Positions 26,459 to 37,300 are shown, numbered from the stretch's first letter. The stretch: 48,437 nt of DNA from Deltaproteobacteria bacterium (GCA_005879605.1 VBKE01000006.1:1-48437), one strand, 5' to 3'. Notes: a model not told the origin generated them from the sequence alone. Made by a program: numbers and translations.

Positions 26459-26989
26459 ATGACGTTGACTGTTGGCGATAAAGTTGTTTACCCGGGGCGG
26501 GGACCCTGTCTCATCGGTGGGGTCGTCCAGAAAGTGGTTTGTGGAACGTCGACGAGCTTTTACCGATTAGCCCTATTGGACGATAGTAGGGCCGAGTTGT
26601 TCGTACCGGTCGCTAACTTGCGCGATCTACACATGAGGGCATTGCTGGACCGGTCTGAGATTCCCAAACTGCTAGGCCAGCTCAGAACACGCGCCGGAGT
26701 AACTAAAGATCTTGGAACAGCCAAAAACTGGCGTCAGCGCGAGCTAGACAATTTAAAACTATTCAGCTCGGGATCCATCTTCGACCTGGCCCGCATGGTC
26801 GAGTCGCTGACTCAGTTGAGCGGCACCAAGACTCTGGCATCGCACGAACGGGAGACGCTGTATCGCGCGAGAAAGCTGCTGATATGCGAGATCTCGGAAG
26901 TGATGAACGAAAGCAAAACTACCGCAGAGGCACGAATCGACAGCGTGCTCGAACCCGCTAAGAACAAGTCGAATCAATCACGAAACTGA
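26459..26989 (+). CDS. CarD/CdnL-like transcriptional regulator
   Basis: About 176 residues. The N-terminal RNA-polymerase-interacting domain opens with V-G-D-K-V-V-Y-P-G-R-G-P, the Tudor-like CarD start, and L-F-V-P-V-A-N-L. The C-terminal helical DNA-binding part has N-W-R-Q-R-E-L-D-N-L and the G-S-I-F-D-L-A-R-M-V-E-S-L segment, then a short K/N/S-rich tail. CarD proteins stabilise open complexes at stable-RNA and other promoters. I use the ATG at 26459, since GGAG sits 6-7 nt before it; an in-frame ATG at 26447 would add four residues. About 450 bp separate it from the divergent zinc-ribbon gene; I recognise nothing else there. Confidence 0.85.
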   Translation: MTLTVGDKVVYPGRGPCLIGGVVQKVVCGTSTSFYRLALLDDSRAELFVPVANLRDLHMRALLDRSEIPKLLGQLRTRAGVTKDLGTAKNWRQRELDNLKLFSSGSIFDLARMVESLTQLSGTKTLASHERETLYRARKLLICEISEVMNESKTTAEARIDSVLEPAKNKSNQSRN

Positions 26990-27152
26990 AAGCCACGCTC
27001 GTTACGGTCTGAAGCAACGGACAATGCGGAATGAAGAACGGAAGCCTTTAAATGCAACTAAACCTTACGATGGTAGAGGCAGGCTCTTCCGTCTTTAGGC
27101 GGGGTGTCCCGGTCCGCACCGGCCGAGCAACCTTCGGGATGCATCACTGTCC

Positions 27153-27749
27153 CTAAATCTTCCTCCCTCCGAATAACCCCTCCCTCGCCTCCTGCCAATA
27201 CGATTTGACCTCGCTGAATCCGGCAGCCCTCAACCAACCGAGTTGTTTTGCCAGGGGAACAAAAACCAAGTCCAGATTGAGAAAACAGCCGCCCGGCTTT
27301 AGCAGTTGAAACAATTCTCTATAGATGGCCTCGATGATGCCGGGAACACGAACATTGTGAATGGCGATGGTTGAAACGATCGCATCGAAGGATCCGTGAA
27401 TCGCGCGGCTCCAGCCTGGCTTGCTGAAATCCGCAATCACGTAATCAACCCGGCCTTTCCATTTGGCCATGCGCTGGCGACCGAGCTTGGCCATCTCTTC
27501 CGAGCCATCCTGGCAGAGGGCTGTAGCGTTGGGAAACTGTTCCAAGAGAAATTGCGTTAGAGCCCCGTAGCCGGCGCCCATGTCCAAAATCTGAATCGCC
27601 GCGTTCCTGGTAAAAGGAATCGCATCTGCAATCATTTGGAACTGCGGTCGTCGTTTGTCCTCGTACCGGTCCTGCCGCGTCGCCCAATCACGCACATATT
27701 CTTTCGAGCTCCAGTCGTGAAGGCCGTGCGGATCCGAGATTTTCGCCAT
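27153..27749 (-). CDS. Class I SAM methyltransferase with a shortened C-terminus
   Basis: About 198 residues with motif I I-L-D-M-G-A-G-Y-G-A-L-T, an acidic D-G-S-E-E-M site, D-A-I-V-S-T-I-A-I-H-N-V, and the L-K-P-G-G-C-F-L-N-L-D strand. In related Methyltransf_11/25 proteins a linker of some 35-50 residues follows this strand. Here it passes almost directly to L-G-W-L-R-A-A-G-F-S-E-V-K-S-Y-W, which suggests an internal deletion or a compact subtype. The ATG at 27749 is chosen; a GTG at 27758 is possible. The substrate is unknown. It lies upstream of nothing obvious and head-to-tail with the VOC gene. Confidence 0.78.
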   Translation of the reverse strand: MAKISDPHGLHDWSSKEYVRDWATRQDRYEDKRRPQFQMIADAIPFTRNAAIQILDMGAGYGALTQFLLEQFPNATALCQDGSEEMAKLGRQRMAKWKGRVDYVIADFSKPGWSRAIHGSFDAIVSTIAIHNVRVPGIIEAIYRELFQLLKPGGCFLNLDLVFVPLAKQLGWLRAAGFSEVKSYWQEAREGLFGGRKI

Positions 27750-27793
27750 GCTAAACACCTACAGTGCGCGCCAAATGCCCGGATAGATCAATG

Positions 27794-28159
27794 TTACGCT
27801 CGCGTCAGAAGTTCCAGAACATGGCCGTTCGGGTCGCGAAAGTAAAACCCCCGGCCGCCTTTGCGCAAGTTCAGCTGCCCATTCTCGAGGCTCCGCGGTT
27901 CGCTTCCGTACGGAATCCGGGCCTCCTGGACGCGCTGAAGGATCGTATCGAACTCACTATCGGTAACGTGAAAAGCGTAGTGGTGGTGTTCAAACGATTC
28001 AGCGTTGTCGAAATCAAGGGTCAGCTCCTCATTGACTCGGACAGGAGCAAAGTGCCCCGTTGGGCCGGCGTACTGAAGTCCGAAGATCTGCGCGAAAAAA
28101 CGCGCGGCGGCCTCCTTGTCATGCGCAGGCACGATAGCGTGATTCAACGTTATACTCAT
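27794..28159 (-). CDS. VOC-family (glyoxalase/dioxygenase fold) protein
   Basis: A 121-residue beta-alpha-beta-beta-beta metalloprotein. It has L-N-H-A-I-V at the start with the first His ligand, H-H-H-Y-A-F-H-V in the middle, and the C-terminal F-R-D-P-N-G-H-V-L-E-L-L with the Glu ligand. VOC proteins include glyoxalase I, fosfomycin-resistance enzymes and ring-cleavage dioxygenases; this short one cannot be placed further. GGGAGG before the ATG at 28159 defines the start. It lies in a minus-strand run with a GST gene. Confidence 0.85.
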   Translation of the reverse strand: MSITLNHAIVPAHDKEAAARFFAQIFGLQYAGPTGHFAPVRVNEELTLDFDNAESFEHHHYAFHVTDSEFDTILQRVQEARIPYGSEPRSLENGQLNLRKGGRGFYFRDPNGHVLELLTRA

Positions 28160-28304
28160 GATCGCCTCCCGGTGAGCTAGTGGCCGAAGCCTACATCGAA
28201 TACAACAAACGAACACTGATTCTTACATCCCGCTCGTTCCTCACCCTGCAGCCAAAAAAATACTAGCCAGAATTGTCGGCAAATGAAAGTCAGACCTGAG
28301 CGGA

Positions 28305-28925
28305 TCAGGTGAGCGGTATCATAATGTGCTTCTGATACGGTGGCCGCTCGCAAAGACGCTGGTACCACGCATCCACATTTGCCAATTTCGGCCGTTCAAC
28401 AGGCAAGGTGAACCAGCGATAGGCCCAAACTCCAAGTGGGATATCGCCGAGGGTCAGATCATCGCCGGCGACATAGGGACGATTAGCCACTTGGTGATCG
28501 ACGATCTGCCATGCGTTGCTCGTCCTCTCCAGGGAGGCATTAATCGCCTTTGGATCGCGCTTGTCGGCCGGCGTGCGAATGAGACCCCAGAATAGAGGAA
28601 CAATCGCAGGGCCGAGAGTCGTGAGTTGCCAATCCATCCAGCGGTTGGCGTCGGCTCGGCCCTCCGGCGTGGACGGAAGCAGCCGTCCACGCCCGTACTT
28701 GTCAACAAGATAACGCATGATGCTGTTCGACTCCCATAGAATGAAATCCCCGTCTTCAAGCGTGGGCACGAGTCCATTTGGGTTCTTATCGAGATAAGCT
28801 TTTTCTTTGTTTCCGCCAAATTTGCCGCCAAGATCGACCCGGTCGAAATCGAGCCCGAGTTCGCCGCAACACCAAAGTACTTTCTGCACATTGGATGAAT
28901 CTGTTCTGCCCCAGATCTTCAGCAT
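28305..28925 (-). CDS. Glutathione S-transferase family protein
   Basis: A 206-residue cytosolic GST. The N-terminal thioredoxin-like domain starts L-K-I-W-G-R-T-D-S-S-N-V-Q-K, in which the Ser-Ser is the probable catalytic site. It continues to N-P-N-G-L-V-P-T-L and W-E-S-N-S-I for glutathione binding. The all-helical C-terminal domain has the D-L-T-L-G-D-I-P-L N-capping motif. The ATG at 28925 follows GGAGG. It probably conjugates or isomerises small electrophiles with glutathione. Confidence 0.9.
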   Translation of the reverse strand: MLKIWGRTDSSNVQKVLWCCGELGLDFDRVDLGGKFGGNKEKAYLDKNPNGLVPTLEDGDFILWESNSIMRYLVDKYGRGRLLPSTPEGRADANRWMDWQLTTLGPAIVPLFWGLIRTPADKRDPKAINASLERTSNAWQIVDHQVANRPYVAGDDLTLGDIPLGVWAYRWFTLPVERPKLANVDAWYQRLCERPPYQKHIMIPLT

Positions 28926-29075
28926 ACTTACCTCCATTTAATTTTTTGACGGTGGGTAGTGTTTATCATGCTTTTACATGCAATAAATAACCAGGGCAAG
29001 GTTACGCCTGCGGCTGTCGTTTGTTTTTGTTATCTGATAGAAGGAAAGTTTACAATTTAGGGAGAGTCAATCCAC

Positions 29076-29462
29076 ATGGGTAAGGAAATTTTTTGGCTAT
29101 TCGGTATTGCTTTCTTAGTCCTTCACCACAGCGGAGCCGTTTGGGCGCAAAATCAGGCCGAGGGTAGGAAGCTTTATGGCACTTACTGCTTGACCTGCCA
29201 CGGCGAGAAAGGAAAAGGGGATGGGCTTGCGGCGAAGTCGCTTCCTGTCAAACCCGCTGACCATACGAACGGTTCAATCATGAATCAGCTTTCAGACAAA
29301 TTTTTGTTGGACGTAATCTCGAAGGGGGGCAGTGCGGTCGGCAAGTCCGCCTTTATGCCGCCTTGGGGAGGCCAGCTTGATGAGAAACAGATCCGCGACA
29401 TCATAGCTTACATTAGAAACATCGCCGAGCCACCTTATAAGGATAAGGCCCTTGGCAGATAA
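29076..29462 (+). CDS. Periplasmic monoheme cytochrome c
   Basis: A 128-residue exported class I cytochrome c. Residues 1-24 form a signal peptide ending V-W-A. The heme site is C38-L-T-C41-H42 with G-E-K-G-x-G-D-G after it, and the sixth ligand is likely M94 in F-M-P-P-W-G. The C-terminal helix D-I-I-A-Y-I-R is typical. It should carry electrons in the periplasm for a respiratory or dehydrogenase partner not seen nearby. It precedes groES by 112 bp. Confidence 0.92.
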   Translation: MGKEIFWLFGIAFLVLHHSGAVWAQNQAEGRKLYGTYCLTCHGEKGKGDGLAAKSLPVKPADHTNGSIMNQLSDKFLLDVISKGGSAVGKSAFMPPWGGQLDEKQIRDIIAYIRNIAEPPYKDKALGR

Positions 29463-29488
29463 ATTCCCCAAATTTTTTGAATTCCCCC

Positions 29489-29516
29489 TTGACGATTGGA
29501 TAAGCAGGATTAAATT
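29489..29516 (+). promoter_or_regulatory. Possible housekeeping promoter for groES-groEL
   Basis: TTGACG at 29489-29494 and TAAATT at 29511-29516 with a 16-bp spacer lie about 60 bp before the groES ATG. No CIRCE inverted repeat (TTAGCACTC/GAGTGCTAA) is visible in the 112-bp spacer, and no clean sigma-32 -10 box (CCCCAT) is present. The -10 hexamer is weak. Confidence 0.4.
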
Positions 29517-29574
29517 GGCTGCACCCAATCTTTCTGCTGGCTATCTAAATCTACGTTTTATTTGAGGAGGTATC

Positions 29575-31504
<1,930 letters not shown>

Positions 31505-31533
31505 ACTGACTGGCTGAAGATGGGTTGGAGATG

Positions 31534-31571
31534 ATAGAGGGCGCCTGAGAAACCAGGCGCCCTCTATTTTT
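31534..31571 (+). terminator. Rho-independent terminator after groEL
   Basis: A 14-bp stem, ATAGAGGGCGCCTG at 31534-31547 paired with CAGGCGCCCTCTAT at 31554-31567, a 6-nt loop AGAAAC, then a run of five T. It starts 30 bp after the groEL stop. Confidence 0.92.
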
Positions 31572-31593
31572 GCGCTTTGACGTGAGAGAAAAC

Positions 31594-31624
31594 AAAAAGG
31601 GGAAGCTTTTCGCTTCCCCTTTTT
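31594..31624. terminator. Bidirectional terminator between groEL and hsp20
   Basis: AAAAAGGGGAAGC (31594-31606), loop TTTTC, GCTTCCCCTTTTT (31612-31624). The A- and T-runs at both ends make it work for groEL on the plus strand and hsp20 on the minus strand. Confidence 0.9.
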
Positions 31625-31654
31625 GTTGTTTATCGACTGGGTCTAACTTGACTT

Positions 31655-32101
31655 TTAGTTTACATTAATCGCGATCTGTTTCGGTTTCGCCTCCTCGGCT
31701 TTTGGCACATGTATCTCTAGGATGCCGTCTAGGTACGTAGCCTTGATTCCATCGCTCTTAACGGTCTGCGGTAGATAGAAGGAACGAGAGAACTTGCCCG
31801 CCACGCGTTCGACACGGTGATATTCCACGCCATTGGCCGGCTCTTCAAATTTTCTTTCACCGCTAAGCGTCAGTGAGCCATCGTGCACTTCGAGATTGAA
31901 ATCCTCCTTTTTCATGCCTGGCAGCTCCGCGCGAATGAGGTACGAATCCTTGCTTTCGAGAATGTCTACGGGAGGAAACCAAACTCCTGTGGTGGAACTT
32001 GGATACGCCCGAGACCGACCGAAGGTATCATCGAACAGATCATTGATGCGGCTCTGGATTCTGTTCAACCCCTCAAACGGTTCCCATCTTACTAAGTCCA
32101 T
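31655..32101 (-). CDS. Small heat-shock protein (Hsp20 family)
   Basis: A 148-residue alpha-crystallin-type holdase. The N-terminal arm has L-V-R-W-E-P-F-E-G-L-N. The alpha-crystallin domain (about 42-138) contains E-L-P-G-M-K-K-E-D, L-T-L-S-G-E-R-K and Y-L-D-G-I-L-E-I-H-V-P-K. The C-terminal I-A-I is the I-x-I motif that joins subunits in oligomers. AAGGAGGA precedes the ATG. It converges on groEL and shares the terminator between them. The 538 bp upstream, up to the Pcm gene, hold no gene I can support. Confidence 0.96.
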   Translation of the reverse strand: MDLVRWEPFEGLNRIQSRINDLFDDTFGRSRAYPSSTTGVWFPPVDILESKDSYLIRAELPGMKKEDFNLEVHDGSLTLSGERKFEEPANGVEYHRVERVAGKFSRSFYLPQTVKSDGIKATYLDGILEIHVPKAEEAKPKQIAINVN

Positions 32102-32639
32102 AATTGGTCCTCCTTTTTTTAAGAATTTTGCCTACGAAAAACCTAAGCATCGCTTCCCGTGTTGTCAAGCTAACGGGAAGCGCCAACGCCATAAAACTCC
32201 CGGTCCATTGGCCGTAGCAGAAAAATTAAGAATAATCATAAATCACCCCAACCAAAAACGAGTTAGAAAAAATCTAAGCATTCATTGTTTAACGTCAACG
32301 TATGCTGGATTTTCAAGACTTAGCTGATTTAGGTTTCACCGTCTCCATATCGAACCTTGACAACTTCGCACCCATGGCTAGCAAACGCATTGAGCGCCGT
32401 TGGCTGAAGCGTATCGCGGGTAAGTCATGTGTTGGCGGCGTTGCGGTCGGCGGAGTAGTCCGAGTGACAGCGGTAAGGCAGCAGGCGAATCGTAGAACGT
32501 TGAACCCAAGCCGCTCCCGCGATAAAAGTTGATTCGGCTGTTCCAAGGGCGATCGGGTCGACCAAAATAACGCAGTTCTCTGGCCCGACCGTCGGACTTA
32601 TCCTGTGAAAATTGGACTTATCCCCTTTTCCTCTCGCTG

Positions 32640-33404
32640 ATGGACATGGATGAGATAAGTTATAAGCGATTGATTTTCGCCTGGGCGATCTTCCTGTCCT
32701 TACAAATTTCGCCACCGATTTTCGCCGCCCACCAAGATTCGCTTCAGCGCGAACTACACGATTCGCTTGCTACGGCGCGACGCACGATGATCGATCGTGA
32801 TCTGCGTGGGCGCGGCATCAAAGATCCGAGAGTTCTCTCGGTGATGGAAGCGGTGCCGCGCCACCTGTTCGTCCCGGAGAATCTGCGCCTATCGGCTTAC
32901 GAGGATCGGCCGTTGCCCATAGGCGAGGGCCAGACGATTTCTCAGCCTTATATCGTTGCCTACATGAGCGAGCTTTTGGAATTGCGGGGCAATGAGAAAG
33001 TCCTTGAGATCGGCACCGGATCCGGTTATCAAACCGCGGTGCTTGCGCGCTTGGCGGCGGAGGTATACTCCATCGAAATCATTCCGTCTTTGAGCGAGAG
33101 CGCCAAACGGATCATTGAGCAGCTTGGCTTCAAAAACGTATACCTCAAAGTCGGAGATGGATTTTTTGGTTGGGAAGAAAAAACGCCCTTCGACGCGATC
33201 CTGCTGACGGCCGCCGCGCCGGAAGTTCCCCAACCACTCTGGCGCCAGCTGCGCGAAGGGGGGCGAATCATCATGCCTCTGGGCCGGCCGTGGAAAACAC
33301 AGCGCCTGGTACGCGTGCGCAAGGTCGCGGGCAAGGCAGTCGTCGAGGAACTTACGGACGTGCTTTTTGTTCCTATGACAGAGTCGATTCAGAAGGGTCG
33401 TTAG
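32640..33404 (+). CDS. pcm: Protein-L-isoaspartate O-methyltransferase with N-terminal signal peptide
   Basis: About 254 residues. The catalytic part is a clear PIMT: D-P-R-V-L-S-V-M-E-A-V-P-R-H-L-F-V-P, the Q-T-I-S-Q-P-Y-I-V-A-Y-M block that binds the isoAsp peptide, SAM motif I V-L-E-I-G-T-G-S-G-Y-Q-T, and D-A-I-L-L-T-A-A-A. The enzyme repairs L-isoaspartyl residues in aged proteins. Before it lies a run of about 18 hydrophobic residues after Lys-Arg (LIFAWAIFLSL), ending P-P-I-F-A-A, which reads as a signal peptide; ordinary PIMT is cytosolic. The start may be the ATG at 32640 or at 32646. It sits in the stress block with hsp20 and the Usp-ferritin gene. Confidence 0.9.
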   Translation: MDMDEISYKRLIFAWAIFLSLQISPPIFAAHQDSLQRELHDSLATARRTMIDRDLRGRGIKDPRVLSVMEAVPRHLFVPENLRLSAYEDRPLPIGEGQTISQPYIVAYMSELLELRGNEKVLEIGTGSGYQTAVLARLAAEVYSIEIIPSLSESAKRIIEQLGFKNVYLKVGDGFFGWEEKTPFDAILLTAAAPEVPQPLWRQLREGGRIIMPLGRPWKTQRLVRVRKVAGKAVVEELTDVLFVPMTESIQKGR

Positions 33405-33618
33405 GCGCCTTGTAAACTTTTGCCTTGGAGATTTTGAAAGATATGTAGAGAATAGAAAGCACGACCTCGCTTCACACGACTCTTTATTCCTCTCGCTGAC
33501 TGGATTGCACTCGTGACCCCACTCGCCTGACGGCATTAAATTGCAAAACACAATCTTGTATTGAGGTTACGTTCGTCCTATTTTTGGTTAATCGTTAATA
33601 ACTTCCCGGAGGTGTGAT

Positions 33619-34455
33619 ATGCCACGCTATCTCGTTCTGGCCAACCAAACCGCCTCGAGCCCGGAGCTAACTAGCGCGGTTCGGAAGATGGTTGAAAAGA
33701 AGGCAGATACGGAGTTCGTTTTGCTCGTGCCTGCCACGCCGGTGGAGGATTTGCTCGATTGGCAGGACGGCGACAATGAAACGATAGCAAAGCGGACGGC
33801 CCAGGCCGCGAAGGAGCATTTAGAAGGGATAGGCGCGAAAGTCGTTCGAACGGAAGTCGGCGATCCCTCGCCTATAAAAGCTATCGAGGACGAGCTCCAA
33901 CGCCACCAGGAAAAATATGACGGCATTGTTATCTCGACCCTTCCGCTCCAACGTTCTCGCTGGGTGGCGCTTGACCAGCCTCGGCGGATAGAGCGTCGCT
34001 TCAAATTGCCCGTCACACACGTAGTCGGTCATTCCGTCACGATGACCCGCGAAGAACTCATCAATGGCTTAAACGAAGATTTGAACCTGGAGCTCGAGGG
34101 GCTGCTCAGAGGTGTGTATCACGCTGCGGCGGGTCGCGGTATGCTCGGGCACGAGCTTCGGGAGTTATTGAAAAAAGAACTGCCGAGCGAGCTAGACCAC
34201 GCGACGTTTCTGGCCGATAAGATTGTGGCGCTCGGCGGTGAGGTGCGTATCCGCCCATCTTTACCTGCAGAACTGGGAGCTGCCCGGGAACTTTTGCAGG
34301 AAAATATCGCTGGCGAACGCAAAATCATAAGCAACTACGCTAAACGTATCGACCAGGCATCGGAATTCGGCGACAAAGGTCTGGTGATACGGCTGGAGAA
34401 TATGCTGGCGTCGGAAACCGACCACCTCGAGCAGCTAGAACGGCTGGGGCGTTAG
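33619..34455 (+). CDS. Usp-like domain fused to a bacterioferritin-like diiron domain
   Basis: A 278-residue protein in two parts. Residues 1-140 form an alpha/beta domain of the universal-stress/UspA type (R-Y-L-V-L-A-N-Q-T at the start, V-L-L-V-P-A-T, then D-G-I-V-I-S-T-L-P near 101-109). Residues about 147-278 are a four-helix ferritin-like domain with ligands in Bfr order: E158 in L-N-E-D-L-N-L-E, E191 and H194 in E-L-D-H, E233 in G-E-R-K, E266 and H269 in E-T-D-H. All six diiron positions are filled. It may store or oxidise iron or remove peroxide under stress, with the Usp part as a sensor; that is inferred. CGGAGGTG precedes the ATG. I know of no name for this pairing. Confidence 0.85.
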   Translation: MPRYLVLANQTASSPELTSAVRKMVEKKADTEFVLLVPATPVEDLLDWQDGDNETIAKRTAQAAKEHLEGIGAKVVRTEVGDPSPIKAIEDELQRHQEKYDGIVISTLPLQRSRWVALDQPRRIERRFKLPVTHVVGHSVTMTREELINGLNEDLNLELEGLLRGVYHAAAGRGMLGHELRELLKKELPSELDHATFLADKIVALGGEVRIRPSLPAELGAARELLQENIAGERKIISNYAKRIDQASEFGDKGLVIRLENMLASETDHLEQLERLGR

Positions 34456-34600
34456 CCAGTGGCCAACCTGTAGCGGGCATTCCAGAAAATCCGCTTTGAT
34501 CTCTTTATGCCTCTATAAAGAGTGGGGAAATGACCATTCGTTTAAAAACCGAGTCTCGCGCCTGTTTACTTGATAGTACCAAACCCTGATCTCTCGTGAT

Positions 34601-34627
34601 CACCCGGCCGGGCGACCCGCCGGGTGG
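34601..34627. other. GC-rich hairpin downstream of the Usp-ferritin gene
   Basis: CACCCGGCCGGG (34601-34612) pairs with CCCGCCGGGTGG (34616-34627) over 11 of 12 positions with a 3-nt loop. Only a short T run follows, so it is a weak or factor-assisted terminator at best. Other hairpins lie at 34501-34522 (CTCTTTAT/ATAAAGAG) and 34718-34739 (GAGAAGCC/GGCTTCTC). The 487-bp gap to ftsH shows no convincing gene. Confidence 0.45.
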
Positions 34628-34942
34628 TCTTTACGAAAAAGACTGCAGTGACACGGACTGCCAGGAGTTCATGAGGGTCGCCTCCAAGCATTGTCCAGAA
34701 CGCCTGCTCGAGATCGAGAGAAGCCATAACAGGCTTCTCCCTCGCGACTTCAGCAACACTGACCGTTCACGGACGGAAAGAAATTAATTGTAGCTGTATT
34801 TGAGTTTAAGACGGGTTCTTGATTACCAAGCAAACGGCCTGGGATTTTAACGCGGCACATCCTTGACCTGCTGAGTAAGAATCAGCGGAGCGAAGGTTTA
34901 CGAAAACCTGGAATAGCTTTGGATTCAGGAATAACGGTCTAC

Positions 34943-36772
34943 TTAAGCAGTGGCCGCCGCGCTCGACGGATCTCCACCGTTACCGCCGAAAGCTCTGACT
35001 ATGGCGTCAATCTCCGAACCGTCCAGAACCTCTTTTTCAAGCAACTTCTCCGCAACTTTATGTAGCAGACGAAGATTAGTCTTCAGCAGGTCCTTAGCCC
35101 GATGGTAGCTCTCCTGGATAATGCGCCTGACCTCAGCGTCGATCTCAATGCCCGTGCTCCTGGAATAGTCTACTTTCTGCGTAAAATCTCTTCCCAGAAA
35201 AATCTCTTCCTCTTTCTTACCGAAAGTCATCGGCCCGAGCTTTTCGCTCATGCCCCATTCGCACACCATCCGCCGCGCCAGATCCGTCGCTTTTTCGATA
35301 TCATTCCCAGCGCCCGTTGTTATGTGCTCGAGCACGAGCTCTTCCGCGACGCGCCCGCCGAACAGGATGACCAAGTTATTGAGCAGATATTCCCTGGGAT
35401 AGGTATACTTTTCGTCCATGGGTAGTTGCTGCGTGAGGCCTAAAGCCAGGCCACGTGGAATGATCGTCACTTTGTGGATCGGATCCGCGCCTGGGAGCAG
35501 CTTCGCCACCAATGCATGCCCGGCTTCATGATAAGCCGTGGTGCGCTTTTCTTCGTCACTGATAATCATGCTGCGCCGCTCCGCGCCCATCATGACCTTA
35601 TCCTTGGCCAGCTCCAAGTCGAGCATGTCGACTTTTTGCTTGTTATTCCGGGCTGCCAACAAAGCCGCTTCGTTTACGAGATTCTCCAAGTCCGCGCCAG
35701 TAAACCCGGGCGTGGATCGCGCCAGCACGCTGACGTTCACGTCCGTTGACAACGGCACCTTCCGGGTGTGCACCTGCAAGATACCTTCTCGCCCTCTGAT
35801 GTCCGGTCGTGGCACTACAACGTGGCGATCGAACCGCCCTGGACGGAGCAACGCGGGATCCAATACGTCAGGCCGGTTGGTTGCAGCGATGAGAATGACT
35901 CCCTCGTTGGACTCGAATCCATCCATCTCGACCAACAGCTGGTTCAACGTCTGTTCGCGCTCGTCATGACCGCCACCGAGGCCTGCCCCGCGGTGACGCC
36001 CAACCGCGTCGATTTCGTCGATAAAGATGATGCAAGGCGCCTTCTTTTTGCCTTGAACGAAAAGGTCACGGACTCGGGAAGCTCCGACGCCGACGAACAT
36101 TTCTACGAAATCGGAACCGCTGATGCTGAAGAACGGGACTCCGGCTTCGCCCGCGATGGCACGAGCCAACAGGGTCTTGCCGGTTCCCGGGGCCCCCACG
36201 AGCAAACACCCTTTGGGAATTCTCCCGCCAAGTTTCGTGAATTTTTTCGGATCTTTTAGGAATGCGATGATCTCTTGCAGATCATCTTTGGCCTCATCCA
36301 CGCCGGCGACATCGCTAAAGGTTACGCGGTGTTCATTCTCCGTAAGCAGTCTTGCCCGGCTCTTGCCAAAGGACATCGCCTTGCCGCCGCCCACCTGCAT
36401 CTGGCGCATAAAAAATATCCACACCCCAATCAGAAGCAGCATGGGAAGCCAGTTAAGCAATAGCACCATATACCAGGGCGACTCGTCCTCGCGTTTGGCG
36501 GCGATTCTCACCTGCTTATCCCGCAATGACTTCACCAGCTCCGGATCATCCGGCTCAAAGGTTCTGAACTGTTCACCGTTCTTGTATTTGCCCTGAATAT
36601 GATGTCCTTGGATCACGACCTCTCGAACGTCGCCGCGCTCGACCCCACCCATAAATTCGCTGAAAATGATTTCCGGTTCACGCCCGTATTGTTTGTTGAA
36701 AGCGCTGAAAATGACTAAAAAAACGAGCGCCAAGGCCAACCAAAGTGCAATATGTTTTGATGATTGACTCAA
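34943..36772 (-). CDS. ftsH: ATP-dependent zinc metalloprotease FtsH
   Basis: A 609-residue inner-membrane AAA+ protease that degrades damaged membrane proteins and short-lived regulators. Two membrane helices flank a periplasmic loop (about 8-25 and 98-124). Walker A is G-A-P-G-T-G-K-T at 193-200, Walker B is I-I-F-I-D-E-I-D near 248-255, and zinc-binding H-E-A-G-H lies at 415-419. The start is most likely the TTG at 36770-36772, with GGAG 7 nt upstream, giving [13 protein letters not shown], the usual FtsH N-terminus. An in-frame ATG at 36847 would add 25 residues outside the family. It closes the stress block. Confidence 0.96.
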   Translation of the reverse strand: MSQSSKHIALWLALALVFLVIFSAFNKQYGREPEIIFSEFMGGVERGDVREVVIQGHHIQGKYKNGEQFRTFEPDDPELVKSLRDKQVRIAAKREDESPWYMVLLLNWLPMLLLIGVWIFFMRQMQVGGGKAMSFGKSRARLLTENEHRVTFSDVAGVDEAKDDLQEIIAFLKDPKKFTKLGGRIPKGCLLVGAPGTGKTLLARAIAGEAGVPFFSISGSDFVEMFVGVGASRVRDLFVQGKKKAPCIIFIDEIDAVGRHRGAGLGGGHDEREQTLNQLLVEMDGFESNEGVILIAATNRPDVLDPALLRPGRFDRHVVVPRPDIRGREGILQVHTRKVPLSTDVNVSVLARSTPGFTGADLENLVNEAALLAARNNKQKVDMLDLELAKDKVMMGAERRSMIISDEEKRTTAYHEAGHALVAKLLPGADPIHKVTIIPRGLALGLTQQLPMDEKYTYPREYLLNNLVILFGGRVAEELVLEHITTGAGNDIEKATDLARRMVCEWGMSEKLGPMTFGKKEEEIFLGRDFTQKVDYSRSTGIEIDAEVRRIIQESYHRAKDLLKTNLRLLHKVAEKLLEKEVLDGSEIDAIVRAFGGNGGDPSSAAATA

Positions 36773-36964
36773 GAAATTACTCCGTACAGGGAAAGCCCCT
36801 CTCACATCGCCGGTGTTGATACTACTCTTTCGGGTACAGACGTGCAATGGAAGGCACTTTTTTGCCGCCTTCAGGCAGGATCCAGTCCACTACTTTCGCT
36901 GCTTTAGATCCTCGAAGATCTAACCCGAATGGACAGTATACTTCATTTCCTTTTCTTAGTAGAG

Positions 36965-37279
36965 TTAGGCAAGTCTTCTCTGACACAGACCTATCCTTCG
37001 GACGACAATCGGCTTTCCGTCCGGCGCATGATCCAGAACGGCGTGCTCTAAGAGGCCCGGACCGACGATCCGAATGTTATCGCCATTGAAGTCGATACGG
37101 CTCATGCGCAAAAAATCTTCGCCAGCGACGAATCCATTAAGCAGTTTATCGCTCGACAGTTCAGGCCGTCGGAATGTCATCCGGCTAGCCGCAGGTTCAA
37201 GCCCGCGGTAGCCGCATGGCCCCGAGGTTCCAACCTTTGTCGGGATGCTGAAGAGATCTGAGACTGAATCACTTCTCAA
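36965..37279 (-). CDS. Uncertain small ORF, possible gene remnant
   Basis: A 104-codon frame. The second half (ELSSDKLLNGFVAGEDFLR, then FNGDNIRIVGPGLL and DHAPDGKPIVVRRIG) has protein-like hydrophobic and charged patterning. The first part looks random, and I see no ribosome site. It fills part of the 660-bp gap between ftsH and the next gene, which otherwise holds only the motif at 37301-37321. I cannot assign it to a family; it may be the end of a decayed gene. Confidence 0.25.
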   Translation of the reverse strand: MRSDSVSDLFSIPTKVGTSGPCGYRGLEPAASRMTFRRPELSSDKLLNGFVAGEDFLRMSRIDFNGDNIRIVGPGLLEHAVLDHAPDGKPIVVRRIGLCQRRLA

Positions 37280-37300
37280 GGCGTTGCTCGCGGAAAAAAA

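Noticed and set aside
27040..27150. Possible GEMM-like riboswitch (CTAAACC ... ATGGTAG wording)
   Set aside because: The 5' conserved GCAAACC/GAAA tetraloop part is missing and no gene starts downstream on the plus strand.
32302..32532. 76-codon ORF between hsp20 and pcm
   Set aside because: No ribosome site, no recognisable domain, Arg/Val-rich tail as in chance frames; an overlapping minus-strand frame is equally open.
34596..34787. 63-codon ORF after the Usp-ferritin gene
   Set aside because: It spans two strong hairpins and lacks a ribosome site; more likely non-coding 3' sequence.
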